The translations under genes were made by a program, and so were the position numbers. From Struthidea cinerea (taxonomy: Eukaryota; Chordata; Aves; Passeriformes; Corcoracidae), in contig VZTI01000687.1 of NCBI GenBank assembly GCA_013397865.1, forward strand, positions 1,591,559 to 1,655,558: a stretch of DNA of 64,000 nt, in the 5' to 3' direction. The notes below the pieces were generated by a model. It worked only from the letters and a program-made list of their open reading frames with translations. It had not been told where the DNA came from and made no database searches. Shown piece after piece: positions 1-12,100 of the stretch; position 1 is the stretch's first letter; each line of letters starts with the position of its first letter.

Positions 1-3000
1 ACATCTCTGTTCCCAAACTTCTCTCTAACACCTACAAGAGGAGAAAAAGGGCTTGATACAAACCAGTAAGGGCTCTGTTTCAGTGTAAAAGTTGGTAAGA
101 GAATATGAGACGTGAGCTGATTAGCGGGGTCTCAAAGACTTGGAGTATCTAGTGATTCTCTGCACAATAGTTCCTCATGATATTACCCTGACAGGCCAAC
201 CTTGGTGACAGCCAAGGGGCCATACATTGCTTGAAATAATTAAGCAAAAGTATCTCACACATGGCTTCTCCCTGAGAATGCGGTCTTATCAGGTTTCAAT
301 TTTATTTTGTTTTTGTTCTGCATTATGGCTTGTTCTGCTTGAGATTGGTTTGTGGGGGTTGTGGCGGGGGGGCTGGAAGGGAGACAGCAGAGTACGCTTC
401 GTTTATTTTGGAAAAATACGTATGATTTGCAGATGAACAACTACTGTGATACATTTTTGTTACCATTTCTGATTGTTGTAGGTGTTAAAAAGCTAGAATC
501 AAAGAAATTCTTCAGCCTTTTCTCAATATTCTGTGAGCAGACTGTCTTTCCTATGTAAACTATTTTAAACAAGGTCACAGTTTCATAAACTTCTTGCACT
601 TGCAAGTTGTTTTGCAAGATTGTTATGGCTTCGACTTTGAAAATATTTTGGAATAAGTATCTTAGGACTTGGCCAATCCTCTCAAGAGGTGGATGGCCGA
701 AGAACCAATTACCTGTTGCCACTCAACACACTTTTTGCGATCTATCCTATAAAGTAGTCAGAAAATTATTAAAGAAAAGCTTCAGCTTCCACTGTTCATG
801 GGCCTGGACTCTGTGTCGTTTTCTTTATGCGCCTCGGACGTAACAGCGACAGATTGTAGCTCTAAATGATGGTTATATTTATAATAGATGTGGTGCTGTG
901 GGCTCAAGCGTTGAGATGTTTCAGTGATTGGTATTCTAGAAAGTCTTCTGGTTTTAAGAGCAAACTTATGTTGGTGCAGAAACTGAAAATTATTTTTATC
1001 CACTGAAATTGTCGGAATTGGTTTAACTAAGCAGGTAACTTTTGGGCAATGTTTAGCAGAGAAGGGGAATAGCTTTATGTCTTCTTTCTGGTCTAAAGCC
1101 ACTAGGAATGTTGATGGAAGCCATGCAACCATGAGCCAAGGGCAGCAAAGCTGCTCAGGTCACCATAGAAATGCTCAGAAATCTCTGATTTAGTTTAAAA
1201 ATAAATTTTTAAAAGCACAGTATGCTTTAAAAGCTGCGTGTGCTGGCTGAGGGCAGCCAGCCTTTCCCATAGGACATATCTCCTAACATTAGCAACAAGG
1301 ATGGATTAACTGGATGATGGTTGAAAGAGGATCTCTTTGAATCTTGGTTTGGAACATCAAGAAAAAGAAGCAAATTTTTGTTTATTTTGAGGTTTGGAAA
1401 AATGAACTTGTTTGTTACACCCCCATTCAAAGTCTTTTCTTGTTTGCATAACTTTGCAGAAGCTTGAGTTTGCAAAAAACAGATGCTGACTTGAGTCCCT
1501 CAGGTGGTGTTTTCTGAGGAAGGACGTGAGGCCAGGAGGTGACAGGAGGCAGCATTTGGACAAGTTTAAAATGAACAAGGGGCTCCAGCTGTAATGCTGA
1601 TGGAAGTGACCTTCAGCACCAGTCAGCCTCTGGGCTGTGTCATAGAAAAACAATGACACTCTTTTCTGGCTGTTCAGAGATTTATTTAAGGGGCTGTTTA
1701 GTAGAAGAAACACCAGTGCTGGGGTCTGGTGGTGCCACATTTTGAAAGGAAGCTCAGAGATCAAGCTCCTTGGGAGGGTCTTTTTGGGCAACTACTGGTA
1801 GATAACCCTGGCCAGACTTTGAGGTCTCTGTGGGATAATCAAAGCCTCACTGTGGTGTGAGGGTACATTCAAAGGCACAGAAGAAGCTGTACAAGCACCT
1901 CATCTTGTTATTCCAGCATCAGGAAAGAACTAGTGAGGATTAAAAATTAATCATTATTTACTCTTCTGGTGTTGCTTGAAAGACGGTTCTTCTTTTGATA
2001 CCTTGAAAGCCAGCACATGGAATTAATTGGTTGCATCATTTCACAGTAGCTGTCGAAACCTCACAGTAGCTTCAAACTTAGTAGCTGGAGCAGGTCATGG
2101 GACACTCGCCACTTGGCCTGCAGCTCATGGGTTTTATTGTTTCTGGGAAAGAAGAGGAACAGTTGCAGGGAAATCTGGTGGAACAGATGTAAAAATGGAT
2201 CTAGGAGCACTCACTGCATACAAGTGCTCTGCTTTCTGCTCCAAAACAAAGCAAACACAAGCATCTCTTTGCTTTCTCTTGTACCACTAAGTTTTTTGGT
2301 TTTGTTTTTTTTTCTTTTGAGTTTTGAGTTCTAAACTGTTTTGTCTAGAGGTGTGGAATGATTGCCTTGGAGATTTTGGGAGCTTATGCCCATTGTGAAT
2401 GGAATGTATCTGGAATGTCGTACGACACACCTCTGTGTGCACAGAGTTTGGGCTATTGAACCCATCATCTCACTGCTGTTTGGATTACCTGGCATCCTTC
2501 CTAAATTAACAGAAATCCAAGGAAGCTGGGTTGCTTAATTTGTTGTTGTTTCATTAACAAGGTATCTTGTCTCTGAAGGCTGGAGTTGGAATCTTCCAGT
2601 GTTAGGATCAGGTCTTCCACTGTGGGAAGTTAATGTAGGGGTTTGCTGATTCCTTTGAACACCTTTTAGCACAGCTTTGTTGGAGGTGCTGATGTCTCCC
2701 ATGTCTGCTGGAGAAGCCCCTGGCATGGAGAGACCTGGTTATTCATTACATGTTCTCCATTTGCCAGGACACCTGCCGAATGACCCTGTTGATCTGATGT
2801 CCCTGGGGCCACACGGTGACAACAAGAAGTTGGGCTGGAGCAGAAAACAGCACGTGGCTGTTCCAGTGCAGGACTGAGGAGACGATCTGAGTTTTCCCTG
2901 AAAATAAACCCAATTTCAAATGGGTTTGTTTCTATCCATCAATTCTCTCAAGGTATTTGTACCCACCAAACCAAGTTCAACAATGTGAGAAGGGTTAGGC

Positions 3001-3368
3001 TCCAGTCTGGATCCTCAGCAGATTTCAGTAGAATTGGCAAGTGAATGAACAAAGGGGACTCAAACGTGGTGTTTCCATCACAGACAAGGCTGGAGGAGCT
3101 TGAGTTATCCCAGATTAGTGCCTGGATCTTCACATGTCCATCAGCTTGGGAATGCTGGGAATGGTTCACACACAGCCCTCAGTAAACTGCCGTGACCCAG
3201 CCATGAGGTCTGAGAACACCAGGGGCAACAGGAGCAGGAATATGAAGTGTAAGGAGTAAAAACTGGGGACACAGGACACAAACCTGCAGTGAATCAGTTT
3301 CCATCATTCCTGCAGTATGAGGAACTTGGATTCTTAGGTGCTGCTTAGGGTAGAATTGGTCCCGCCCA
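1..3368. other. intergenic, no gene recognised
   Basis: Non-repetitive mixed-composition DNA. Open frames are at most 144 codons and resemble no family. Local features are a G-rich run that could form a quadruplex at 354-382 and a T-rich run at about 2,290-2,335. Confidence 0.75.
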
Positions 3369-3401
3369 GAGCTGTATAAAACTGGTGAGCTGTATAAAAC
3401 T
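3369..3401 (+). repeat. 15-base direct duplication containing TATAAAA
   Basis: GAGCTGTATAAAACT occurs at 3,369-3,383 and again at 3,387-3,401, so two TATA-box-like elements lie 18 bases apart. A T/G-rich tract follows. It may be a local slippage duplication. Confidence 0.85.
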
Positions 3402-3412
3402 TAGTTTTCTCC

Positions 3413-3493
3413 TCTTTTTTGTTTTGGCTTTTTGGGGATTTTTTTGTGGGTGGTTTGTTTTTTTTTTGGTGGTTTTTGTTTTTGTTTTTTTTG
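3413..3493. repeat. T/G-rich low-complexity tract
   Basis: About 80 bases are almost only T and G (runs of T broken by GG or GTGGGTGG). This is low-complexity DNA with no further signal. Confidence 0.9.
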
Positions 3494-3729
3494 AGGAATG
3501 AGGTGGGATTAGGTTCAAGTGCTGTTAAAGGCTTGAGTACTGAGGGACCCTGCAGAAAATGAAGTGCTCAAGAGGATGGCCATTTTCAGTAAGTGGACCT
3601 AATCAAGCATAGATAATGGGGAGTTAGACCATCTTTGAAAATCATGATGTGTGTCACATGAAAGGGTTGGAGACTTACTGTTATAAGTTTATTTAAGTGA
3701 AGAGAGATTTGGCTTCTTATGGATTTGAA

Positions 3730-4195
3730 TCCTTCTAGGGACTATTGGCATGGAAAATTAAGAGGGATTTTGCTGGGGAGGTGCCTGGAGGCATTGCCTC
3801 TGTCTTGGTCATATTTATGCACACAAAAAGAACCCGAAACAGGATTGTTAACCTCTCAAACTTCTCCAAGGCATTGAATAGAGGCTTGTGTTTCACTGAA
3901 AGAAAGCAGGATGTCATCTGCTAGAAAAGCAATTTCATATTCTTTATCATGGGCTGTGATGTCCTGAATCTCATTTAAGGCTTTGAAGTGCTCCAAACCC
4001 TCTTGCATTATCACCAAATCCCCTCCAGTGAACGTGTTCGGGGTAAGGCGCATATCTTAAAGGAAATAGCCATGCAAGGAGCCTTCCCTGTGATAGCTGA
4101 GACGTTCGTGCAGACATTGCAGAGCGTAATCTAAAACTTCCTTGGCTGCAATTAAGTAAATCCTGTGTCCTACAGCACTGAGATAATATCTCCAC
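3730..4195 (-). mobile_element. decayed L1-clade LINE reverse transcriptase fragment
   Basis: Read on the minus strand across two or three shifted frames, this stretch keeps the order of an L1-type reverse transcriptase around the catalytic box. It has an EIQDI-like segment, then KEYEIAFLADDILLSF (the x-A-D-D catalytic motif at 3,924-3,913), then ETQASIQ, LEKFERL, and an N-terminal-knot-like NMTKTEAMPPG. In L1 proteins the same region reads as an ADD box followed by a P-x-x-S-I segment, an I-x-x-F-G segment and a N-x-x-K-S/T-E segment. Frameshifts and an in-frame stop show it is dead. L1 copies are few and old in birds, where CR1 dominates; an L2 or other LINE origin is the main alternative. 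The borders are approximate. Confidence 0.6.
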
Positions 4196-7100
4196 AGAAA
4201 TGCTTTTTAAAAGTTTCCTGTTTCCATTGTGTTCTCAATCCCCATGGGATAATATTCTCATTCACCGAGTCCTGGGCCCTTAAAAAAGTAATAATTAATA
4301 CAGCTGTGAGTCAATGGGATTCCCCAAGTTTCTTTTTTGGTTCTTGCTTAAGGAGGATTGCAACACACAGGGTTTATTTGAGCAGTCTGGGGTGATGCTG
4401 GGGTTCTCACACAGTTGGCTGAGCCCAGGGACATGAGAGGGAGGTAAGGGAAAATGTGGATTCTCAGGATGCACATCAGACCCTTTTATCCCACACTTTG
4501 TCTGCATTGGCAAAGGTTTTCCCTCTCTCTGTCCCATCACTCTGTGTTTTGGGGAAGTACTGTCTTGTGATGAGCACACTGGCACCGTGTGCATGTGGAT
4601 TCAGTCCCAGCTCTGCTCTGATTCAGTGAATGACTTCACCTGCCTCAGTTTCTCCAGCTGTAATGAATGATGACCAACACAAGGGCATAAAAATAATACC
4701 ACAGTTCCCAAATCTTTTTAACCTGCTTTTGTGCATACCTGTGGGCTCTCTACCCGGCTTGGGAGCCAGCAGCTCATCCTTCAGGAGGATTTTGAGCTTC
4801 TCCAGTGAAAGCTTGGACAGTGGAGCTTTTGTGCAGCTGCCTGGTGGCATGTGGTGTCTGGTTCTCCAGAGGAACCCAACCCACAAGTGAGTGGGTTGAC
4901 TCTGTCTCCCTGATCTGCTGGAGACACTGCTCTGAAGTGAGTCTCAGGAGGAGACCACTGCATTTCCCAGGGCATTTTGGATCTGCTGCTCAATCCCAGA
5001 GAACAGGAGAAGGAGGAGAAAATGGTCCATAAAATTTCCATTACTCTGAAAAGCAGAAACATCTGTTGGAGCCTGCGAGTGAGGTTGGAAGTGGTATTTA
5101 CCAGCAAGAAGCTGGCATCTCGTCTGTTCAGACCCTCTGCAAAATAACTGCTGCTTCCTCCCATGGAAAATAACATGGAGGAATCTCTGAGTCAGGATCT
5201 GCCCCACGCACTGAAAGGCAGCAAAATCCTCATTCTTAGCCAGGCTGTGCGGATGGACCTACGCTCATGGTGCGTCTGCCCAGGCTCCGAACGAGGTGCA
5301 TCTCATGAAATCCCAGCTCAGCAATGGGCTGTTTCTAATAACAAGCCTTACATAAAGTCAGCTGTTCTGCATCATGCACTCTGGGTTTCAGAACTCATCT
5401 CTTTAAAGCAGAGTTTCAGAAAACAAGCTGGATTTTTAATTTTTTTTTTTTTTAAGGAGGAAATTGGAGGAAGTGGTGACGTTCCCAAGTTATCCAGAGA
5501 CCTGTGGTTCCTCCACTCCCAGGTAAAATGTGTGTTAGGAAAAGGGGAATGGTCTGCTTTTTAAGATAGAGCCTTGGGTCTACATGATGCTGGGTTGCTC
5601 CACATAGAGCCCATGACTGCGCCTTCCATGGTGATTTTGGTGCTAGAATGGCAGGCACCTTCTCTATGATTGCAGAGCTGCCCCAGCAGAAGCTGCTAGA
5701 AGAGTTAGAGGTCTTCAGTGCAGCAAGTTCCCTTTTTCTCCTGTTATTCCAGTGGTGTCCAGCTGTCCTGGCTGTGTGAGCTTCCCAGAGTTATTCTGGA
5801 CCCCGATAAATCAGACCTTAAATACGGAGAAATTACCTGCATGTGGGTAAGTCAAATATCCATCTAAGTTTTAAAAGAATGAGAGGTATGTGTAGGTCTG
5901 GGCTAGGTTTGGTTTCTCCTGTTTTCCTGTTGCTTCTCAGTTTGGCCCTTCCCCGGACTCCAGATAAGACCAGGTGTGCTCTGGGTGCCCATCAGAGCAG
6001 GCTTTTCTGGGAAAAGGGCATGAAATCCAGAGGCTGGAAGCTACTGTGAGCAACGATCTCTGGGTGGTATCCTCTCCTGCCAGGTGGGGGTCTGACAGCA
6101 AATTTGTCATATGAAGTATGGCAGGAAGGCAATTAACATCCTTGGCTTTCATCACAGGATGATTTGCCAGCTGCTTCCTCCTGTCTGTTTTATTGCGAAG
6201 CATCTCATTAAAAAGCAAAAGGGGTTTAAAAGCTGGTTTGAAAACCAAGAGGTGAGAAAGGCTCTCCTGTGTCACTGGTTTGGTGTTTCACAGGCACAAG
6301 TCACTTCATTTGGTCACATCCCTGCCTTGCTCCAAGAGCTCAGATGAGCATGTGAACCAGTGTGTGCTGAGCAGGGGCTGCTTCTTCACTGAGACTTTGG
6401 CTGATTTTGGCATTAAATTAGTTGTAAACTCTATACTTATACTGAGCTGGCCACCTGTGGCAGGGGTTGATTTAACAGGTTATTTCCTTGACTTCGTGCA
6501 AATCTTTTTGAGACCTGACTCTGTGGGTGCCGCTGCTGCTGCCCAGCTGTGCAGCCCTGTTGGAGGTGGTGTCTGGGTTTGCCCACCCTGATACAGGGGG
6601 CACAGGGATGCTGAAGGTGCCAGGGAAGGAGGCCAAGATCCTGATTCCCCTGTCTGGGGCTGCTGCAATACTTTAAATCTGTTTTTTCTCTGTTCCGCCT
6701 GTGCTGAACAGCTGGAGAGTGGTTGGAGGGTGCAGTTGTTTTGGGGGGGTCTGTGCATCCCTCTGGAGCATCCAGGCCGAGCACTGTCAGAGACAACATC
6801 CCAGGCTAAGCCATTACAGTGAATATAGATGGGATTTCTCTCTGTCCTTTTGGCAGGTTTTCTTCTGAGGATAATATATGTGCATTGCAATGTTGGCTAA
6901 CAATGCCAGGGACTGCTGGAGGAACTCTTGCAAATGACCCTTTTTTTTTTTGTGAGATAATCTGTGGGTTATTAAAAAGACATATATTTAAAAATCCTAA
7001 AGTCAACAGATTTGCATGAAAAATTGTCTGCCTTGCCTGGCTTACTTGACACTTTGGCTGTCTCAGAACAGATGGGACAACATCCAGCTGTGGGAAAGGA

Positions 7101-9118
7101 AATACATTTAATGTTCATATTGTGGTCATTGAAATGTGAGGGGCACCAATGGGCTCATAAGGAGCCATTGAGAAAATCCCCAAAGCCTATCAAAGCCTAA
7201 GTTGCATAATTTTGACATAACAGCACTGCTTGGAGTAGCTGTGCTAAATCTAATGGATGTCCAGGCTGCTCTGCCCTGTCATGAGAGATTAGGTTTGATT
7301 AAGACCAGTGTGTTTCAAGAAATCATTTGTCCCTGCAGATCCATGCAGGATGTTCTTGTGGGTTTAAAGAAGAACCTCTGAGGAGGCAGAAAGCTGGTTC
7401 TTTCTGGAGGGAGAAAACATGAGAGACAGACTGGATTGAAAAGAAAAAAAAGACCCTCAACTCTCCCTAATTTTCATTAATGTTACCTGTAAAAGAGAGT
7501 TCCTCTGGTGGGATCAATCACCTGCTGCCCTGGTGGGTAGGAGCTGCTTTGAGTAGCTTTGGCTAAGTAGTGCTTTCTTGAAAGATTAGAGCTGATACCA
7601 AAATAATTCATTCTGTGTAAGAAAACCCAAAGGTGAATTAAAAACTGGCTTCATCTGTACCATCCCTCCTCTCTGCCTTCTCCAGGAAGTTTTGGCAATG
7701 AGAGCAACATCCAGGCCCATGAGAGCCCCATGTCAAGGGCTGAGATGGCCCTGCAGCATGGAGGGATCCTCCCTCACGGCAGCTCCCTGCCAGCCAGGTA
7801 GAGTCAGTCCCCTGCAGTATTTCACAGCTCCCCTCTTCCATTTTTTTTCCCTTTCTTTTCACTTAGAGATGAGCCTGGATTTACCCCTTCCTGACTCTTG
7901 ATAAGGTTGATCAATGGACCATCTCAGCCATGTGTAGTGGGCAGAACAAAAGCTCCTGAGCGTTCAGATCCACCTCCAAGCTGCACAGCTTGAGCCCATC
8001 CCCACATTTAATTACACCAGACCATTCCCATGTGTCTCTGGGAAAGACGCGTCCCCTCATCTCTGTATCTGCTTAAAAATTCTATCAATTGCCATTTTTC
8101 TAAATCCTTCTATCAAAGAAATCCTCTCCCCTCCCTCCTAAATCTCTTGCACTTGGAACTTCAGGGAACAGAGCAGATGCAGTTTGATGCCCTCATCCAA
8201 ACTAATGATTTGTTTCTGGCCGAGAACACGTTACCATCAAGGGGTTTTAATATTCTGCAGAATTTAGTGGAGGCCAATAGAGTAGGAGGGGGGTTAGATG
8301 TTCTGCCTTTGCCAAGATGTTTATGCAGCAGGAATGTTATTTATGTAAATCTGGAAGCACTCTTGGAGTGATAGCCTCGCTCTTGCGTCTCAGACTTTTT
8401 TCATTAAGTCGTCGATCTTCCTTCAAAACAATTTTTTTTTTTTTTTTAATAAAAAAATCCCTCTGAAAACCTAAAACTCGAGCATGAAAAGTGCTTGGGG
8501 AAAAATATTTACTGCATAACTGCTCCAAACTACTCACATTATAGAGACCACGGCAATTCCTGAAGAATGCTGGGGTAACAACTGCCGAATTTGGGGTTTC
8601 ACACATCCACTCCCCTTTTATCCAGCTGCCTCCTTTCTCCTTCTAAATAAAGTTATTGCCTGTTCCAGCATCTCACTGTCCTCTTTAGGGTGAGACTGTT
8701 TCACCTAAACAGGCTATGTACACACACTAAATTAAAATATGAAGTATAGGAAGTCCTGATGCCCAAAGTATGTGCACGGGGGATGAGCAACATCCTCATC
8801 TCCAAGCTGTTCCTTTCTCACCAAAACAAAGCCCTGTAGAGACCACGTTTCTTGCATGAAGCAACCAGATTCTGGCACAACTCAGTCTGTGCTCCTGATT
8901 TTTTTTTTTTAAAGATGTGCTCTCCTCGTAAAGTTTTTAACATTTTATAAATTTCCTCCCTGTACATAAATGCTGCTCACAGCTTTGTCTGTTAAAACCC
9001 AGCATGTAACAGGAAAGTTTATCAGGACGGATTGAAGGGCACAAGGTGGACACCTATGGATGTAGGGGAAATCAGCCAAAAGTGTCAAAGCAGGGCAGCC
9101 TTGGCCCACTGAGTGTTC
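4196..9118. other. intergenic, no gene recognised
   Basis: No coding similarity was seen. Poly-T runs occur at about 5,437-5,453, 6,941-6,951 and 8,430-8,447. One exon look-alike (5,457-5,522: poly-T acceptor, CAG|GTAAAA donor) was not supported by anything else. Confidence 0.7.
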
Positions 9119-9176
9119 ATTGTATATATCCATGTGATATGTATATATCCATATGTATGGATATCCATATCCATGA
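9119..9176. repeat. AT-rich cluster with ATATCC hairpin
   Basis: Repeated TATATCC and ATATCCAT words include a perfect inverted repeat, ATATCCATA-TG-TATGGATAT, at 9,145-9,164. It is a cruciform-prone AT repeat. Confidence 0.8.
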
Positions 9177-12100
9177 GGAGACAGGGATATAAACCAAATG
9201 AGGTGGTGGCAAGTAGAGAAAGCCTGGATGAAATGTTGCTCAGAGGCCAGGGTGTGTATGAAGCTTCCCAAATTCAGTCTCAGCTGCCTTCCTTGGAGGG
9301 ACACGGATAACCAACTTGCAGAAGCGCTTCTCCAGAGCCCCGTTATCCATCCTGAAGAGCTTTAAGAACTATCTCCGAAAAAGGCTAGTGGCAATTTTGG
9401 ATCATTGTATGGATACACTGTGAAAGATCGGCAAAGCTGGTGATGCTGTGACCTGTTCACTGCGCCTTCAAGTGCCTGGTGAAATTCCCACTGCACAGAA
9501 GACACTGCCTGGGCAGAATTGTTCTGCGCACTGTGGAAATCAGGAGCTGGAGAGAAGTGGATGCTGTGTTTCAGGTATTTGAATGTGATGATTTCCACTT
9601 AAAAACAGTTAACCTGTCTTCTGCAGCCAGCAGGACACTGATGCTGTGTGTTAATATAGTGTGTGTGAGGAAGCAGCAAGTCTGACAAACAACACGTTCC
9701 TGAAAACCAGTAACATGAAGCTCTTGTGGATGGAAGCAAGCAAGGACTGGAATACCCCGGGAAACAACACCGATCAATAATGTCAGCTGCTCAGGTCAGC
9801 ATGGAGTTTAGTCCATACAACTCTGATTCCTGATTAATTGGGAAACTCTTCCTTGGCATGTAATTCCTGTGACTCTATGCAGATAGTTCACCTCGCTTAT
9901 CTTTTGGGGATTTGTATTATCTGCACCAGCAGCACAATTTGACCATATCTGATCCTCTCAGAACCCCAGCCAACCCAATGACAACATATAAACATCTGCC
10001 TGGAAACTATTTTTGCAGGGCATATATGGTAATGACAGGGATTCAAAGGCAGCAGAAGTGCACCTACAGATAGCACTGCAAGCATCCCAGACCACATCTT
10101 TTGACTGTTGCTCATGGATTCTTCCAAGTATAGCACATTTGTGAAGCTCACGGCAGTAGCAAAGGCAGTGAAAAAAATAGTGACAACGAGCCAAGTTATT
10201 AATGCTTTTATAACCCAGCAACCCAGGCAACGGCAACAGAAGGAGTTGTTTTACAGTCAGCACCTGACCACAGTGAGGCCATCAACATCCAAGCCTGTCC
10301 AAAGCTGAGAGAGCACAGGGAAACATCTTGGATCCCCCATTAATTAACCCCCTATGTTTTGTGGTTTTGCATCCCAAAGCTTTACTTTCAGCAAAGGAGG
10401 ACAGCAGTGCTGTGGGCCGGACCCACGGAGGTTGGCAGATCACACCAGATATGCAGCTGCCTTTAAGCTCCAGCCATAGAGCTAAAATTAGCTTTTAGAA
10501 AAGAATGTTAAAAGCAACCAAGATGCATTTTTTTATTGCACTTTTTTTTTTTGTCATGTATTTTGTTGGGGTTTTGTTCTTCTAATAGCAGGTATGAGAC
10601 CAATTATCTGCATTTTCTCCAAGTAGTTGTTACTGAGGTTTATTAACATCTGGAGTTTGACCTAGACCATCAGTGTGTGGCACTGGTAGCAAACAGGATT
10701 ATGATGTGGCAAGGGGACATTCTTATGTGCATAAAGAATTCTTGGACTCCTTCCTGCTAGGGATGCTTGGATCCCTCAGAGATGGGTGTGGGGTTTATGA
10801 GGAGGGGGAGGAGGGGTTACTTGCTGGTTTTTGAGTCTCGATGGGTAACACCCTACCCGTGGGGCAAATAGCAGGCAAATCAGAACCAGGAAGTGATGTG
10901 GCACATGCACATGAAAAATGATGGGTGGGGAATATTAACCAAACTCAAAAGGAACTTGGGATAGGTGCCAGGTCGTGTTCTGGTTCAAGCCCTTTGCTTG
11001 GCTCCTAGTTGATCTCAACTCAGTGGCCCACTCAGTAAAACCCATCTCTCTCACATGCAGCGAGGGGCCGGAAGGAAGTCTCTGGTTGTTTTTATTTTGA
11101 AACCTAATTTGTACTGGGACGTGTTGGGGACTGTCCCTTGGACAACTGGTTACTCATGGCTCCTGCATTGCTCAGCACCTTCCTACTCCCTCTCAGGCCC
11201 TTCATCTTGAGAGCAGTTCCTGCCATGTGCTCCTGATGTGATGGGAAAGGCTGATCAGCCATGCCTGGTGAGTTCAGTGCAGTCCAACAGCAAAGAATGA
11301 CCCCGGGAGCCAGTGCTCAGCCAGCAGCTCTAGCACTTCACAGGTTTGAAGGGGAATCTGGAAGTGGCTAGGCTTGGAAAATCACTGAGGACACCTGCTG
11401 CCTTCACTGGTCATTAAACTTCATGAAAGATGAGAAGTTCCTCTTGATGTGCAATTTTAACTCCAGTGTGGCTCCCTGGCCTTTATAGCAGGGTGTCCTT
11501 TAGATCCCCAATAGTGCCAATCTCCTATGCCAGTTTAGCCATGATCATGGAAGATGCAGGTTTGAGGGGATGGTAGATGTCAGGTGTATTTATACAACTC
11601 TGGTTATGAGCCCTGAAATCAATCAGTGCTGGATCAGAGCTTTTTATGAGAAGTCCTGACATCACCCTGGGATGATGAGACCACAGCACTGGTCAAGCCC
11701 TGCATCCTCCCCTGAGACACTGGGATTCAGGAGGATCTGGAAGAGGTGTAGGAGGAGGATTCCCAGGTTTCACATGAGATCCAGTCCCAGCTTTATTGAC
11801 CTACCACATCATGTGAAAGGTGCTAAGTGACCACAGCATGAGCCAGGGTTTATCTTCTGAAGATAATTACTCGTTAGAACGAAAGACCGTGGATTAAAGA
11901 ATGTCCTTCAAGAAATGCTGGGTATCTGAGCCCAGGCAAGATATGATTTGATGAAATAATTAAGAAAACATGCCTAGTTTCCTTCAATGAAACATGCAAG
12001 CCATCTCTAAATGCTCATTTGTTATGTAGAGCTTTTACTGCCTGGATTCTAATTTTTCACAGCTGTAAACAGAAGACAAAGGGTGGTGGAAAAAACCCAG

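Noticed and set aside
5457..5522. Exon look-alike with poly-T acceptor and CAG|GTAAAA donor
   Set aside because: Only 66 bases with a weak donor and no partner exon or family similarity.
8430..8452. Poly-T and poly-A runs, considered as terminators or processed pseudogene tails
   Set aside because: No hairpin, no flanking coding remnant and no target site duplication; simple homopolymers are common in vertebrate DNA.
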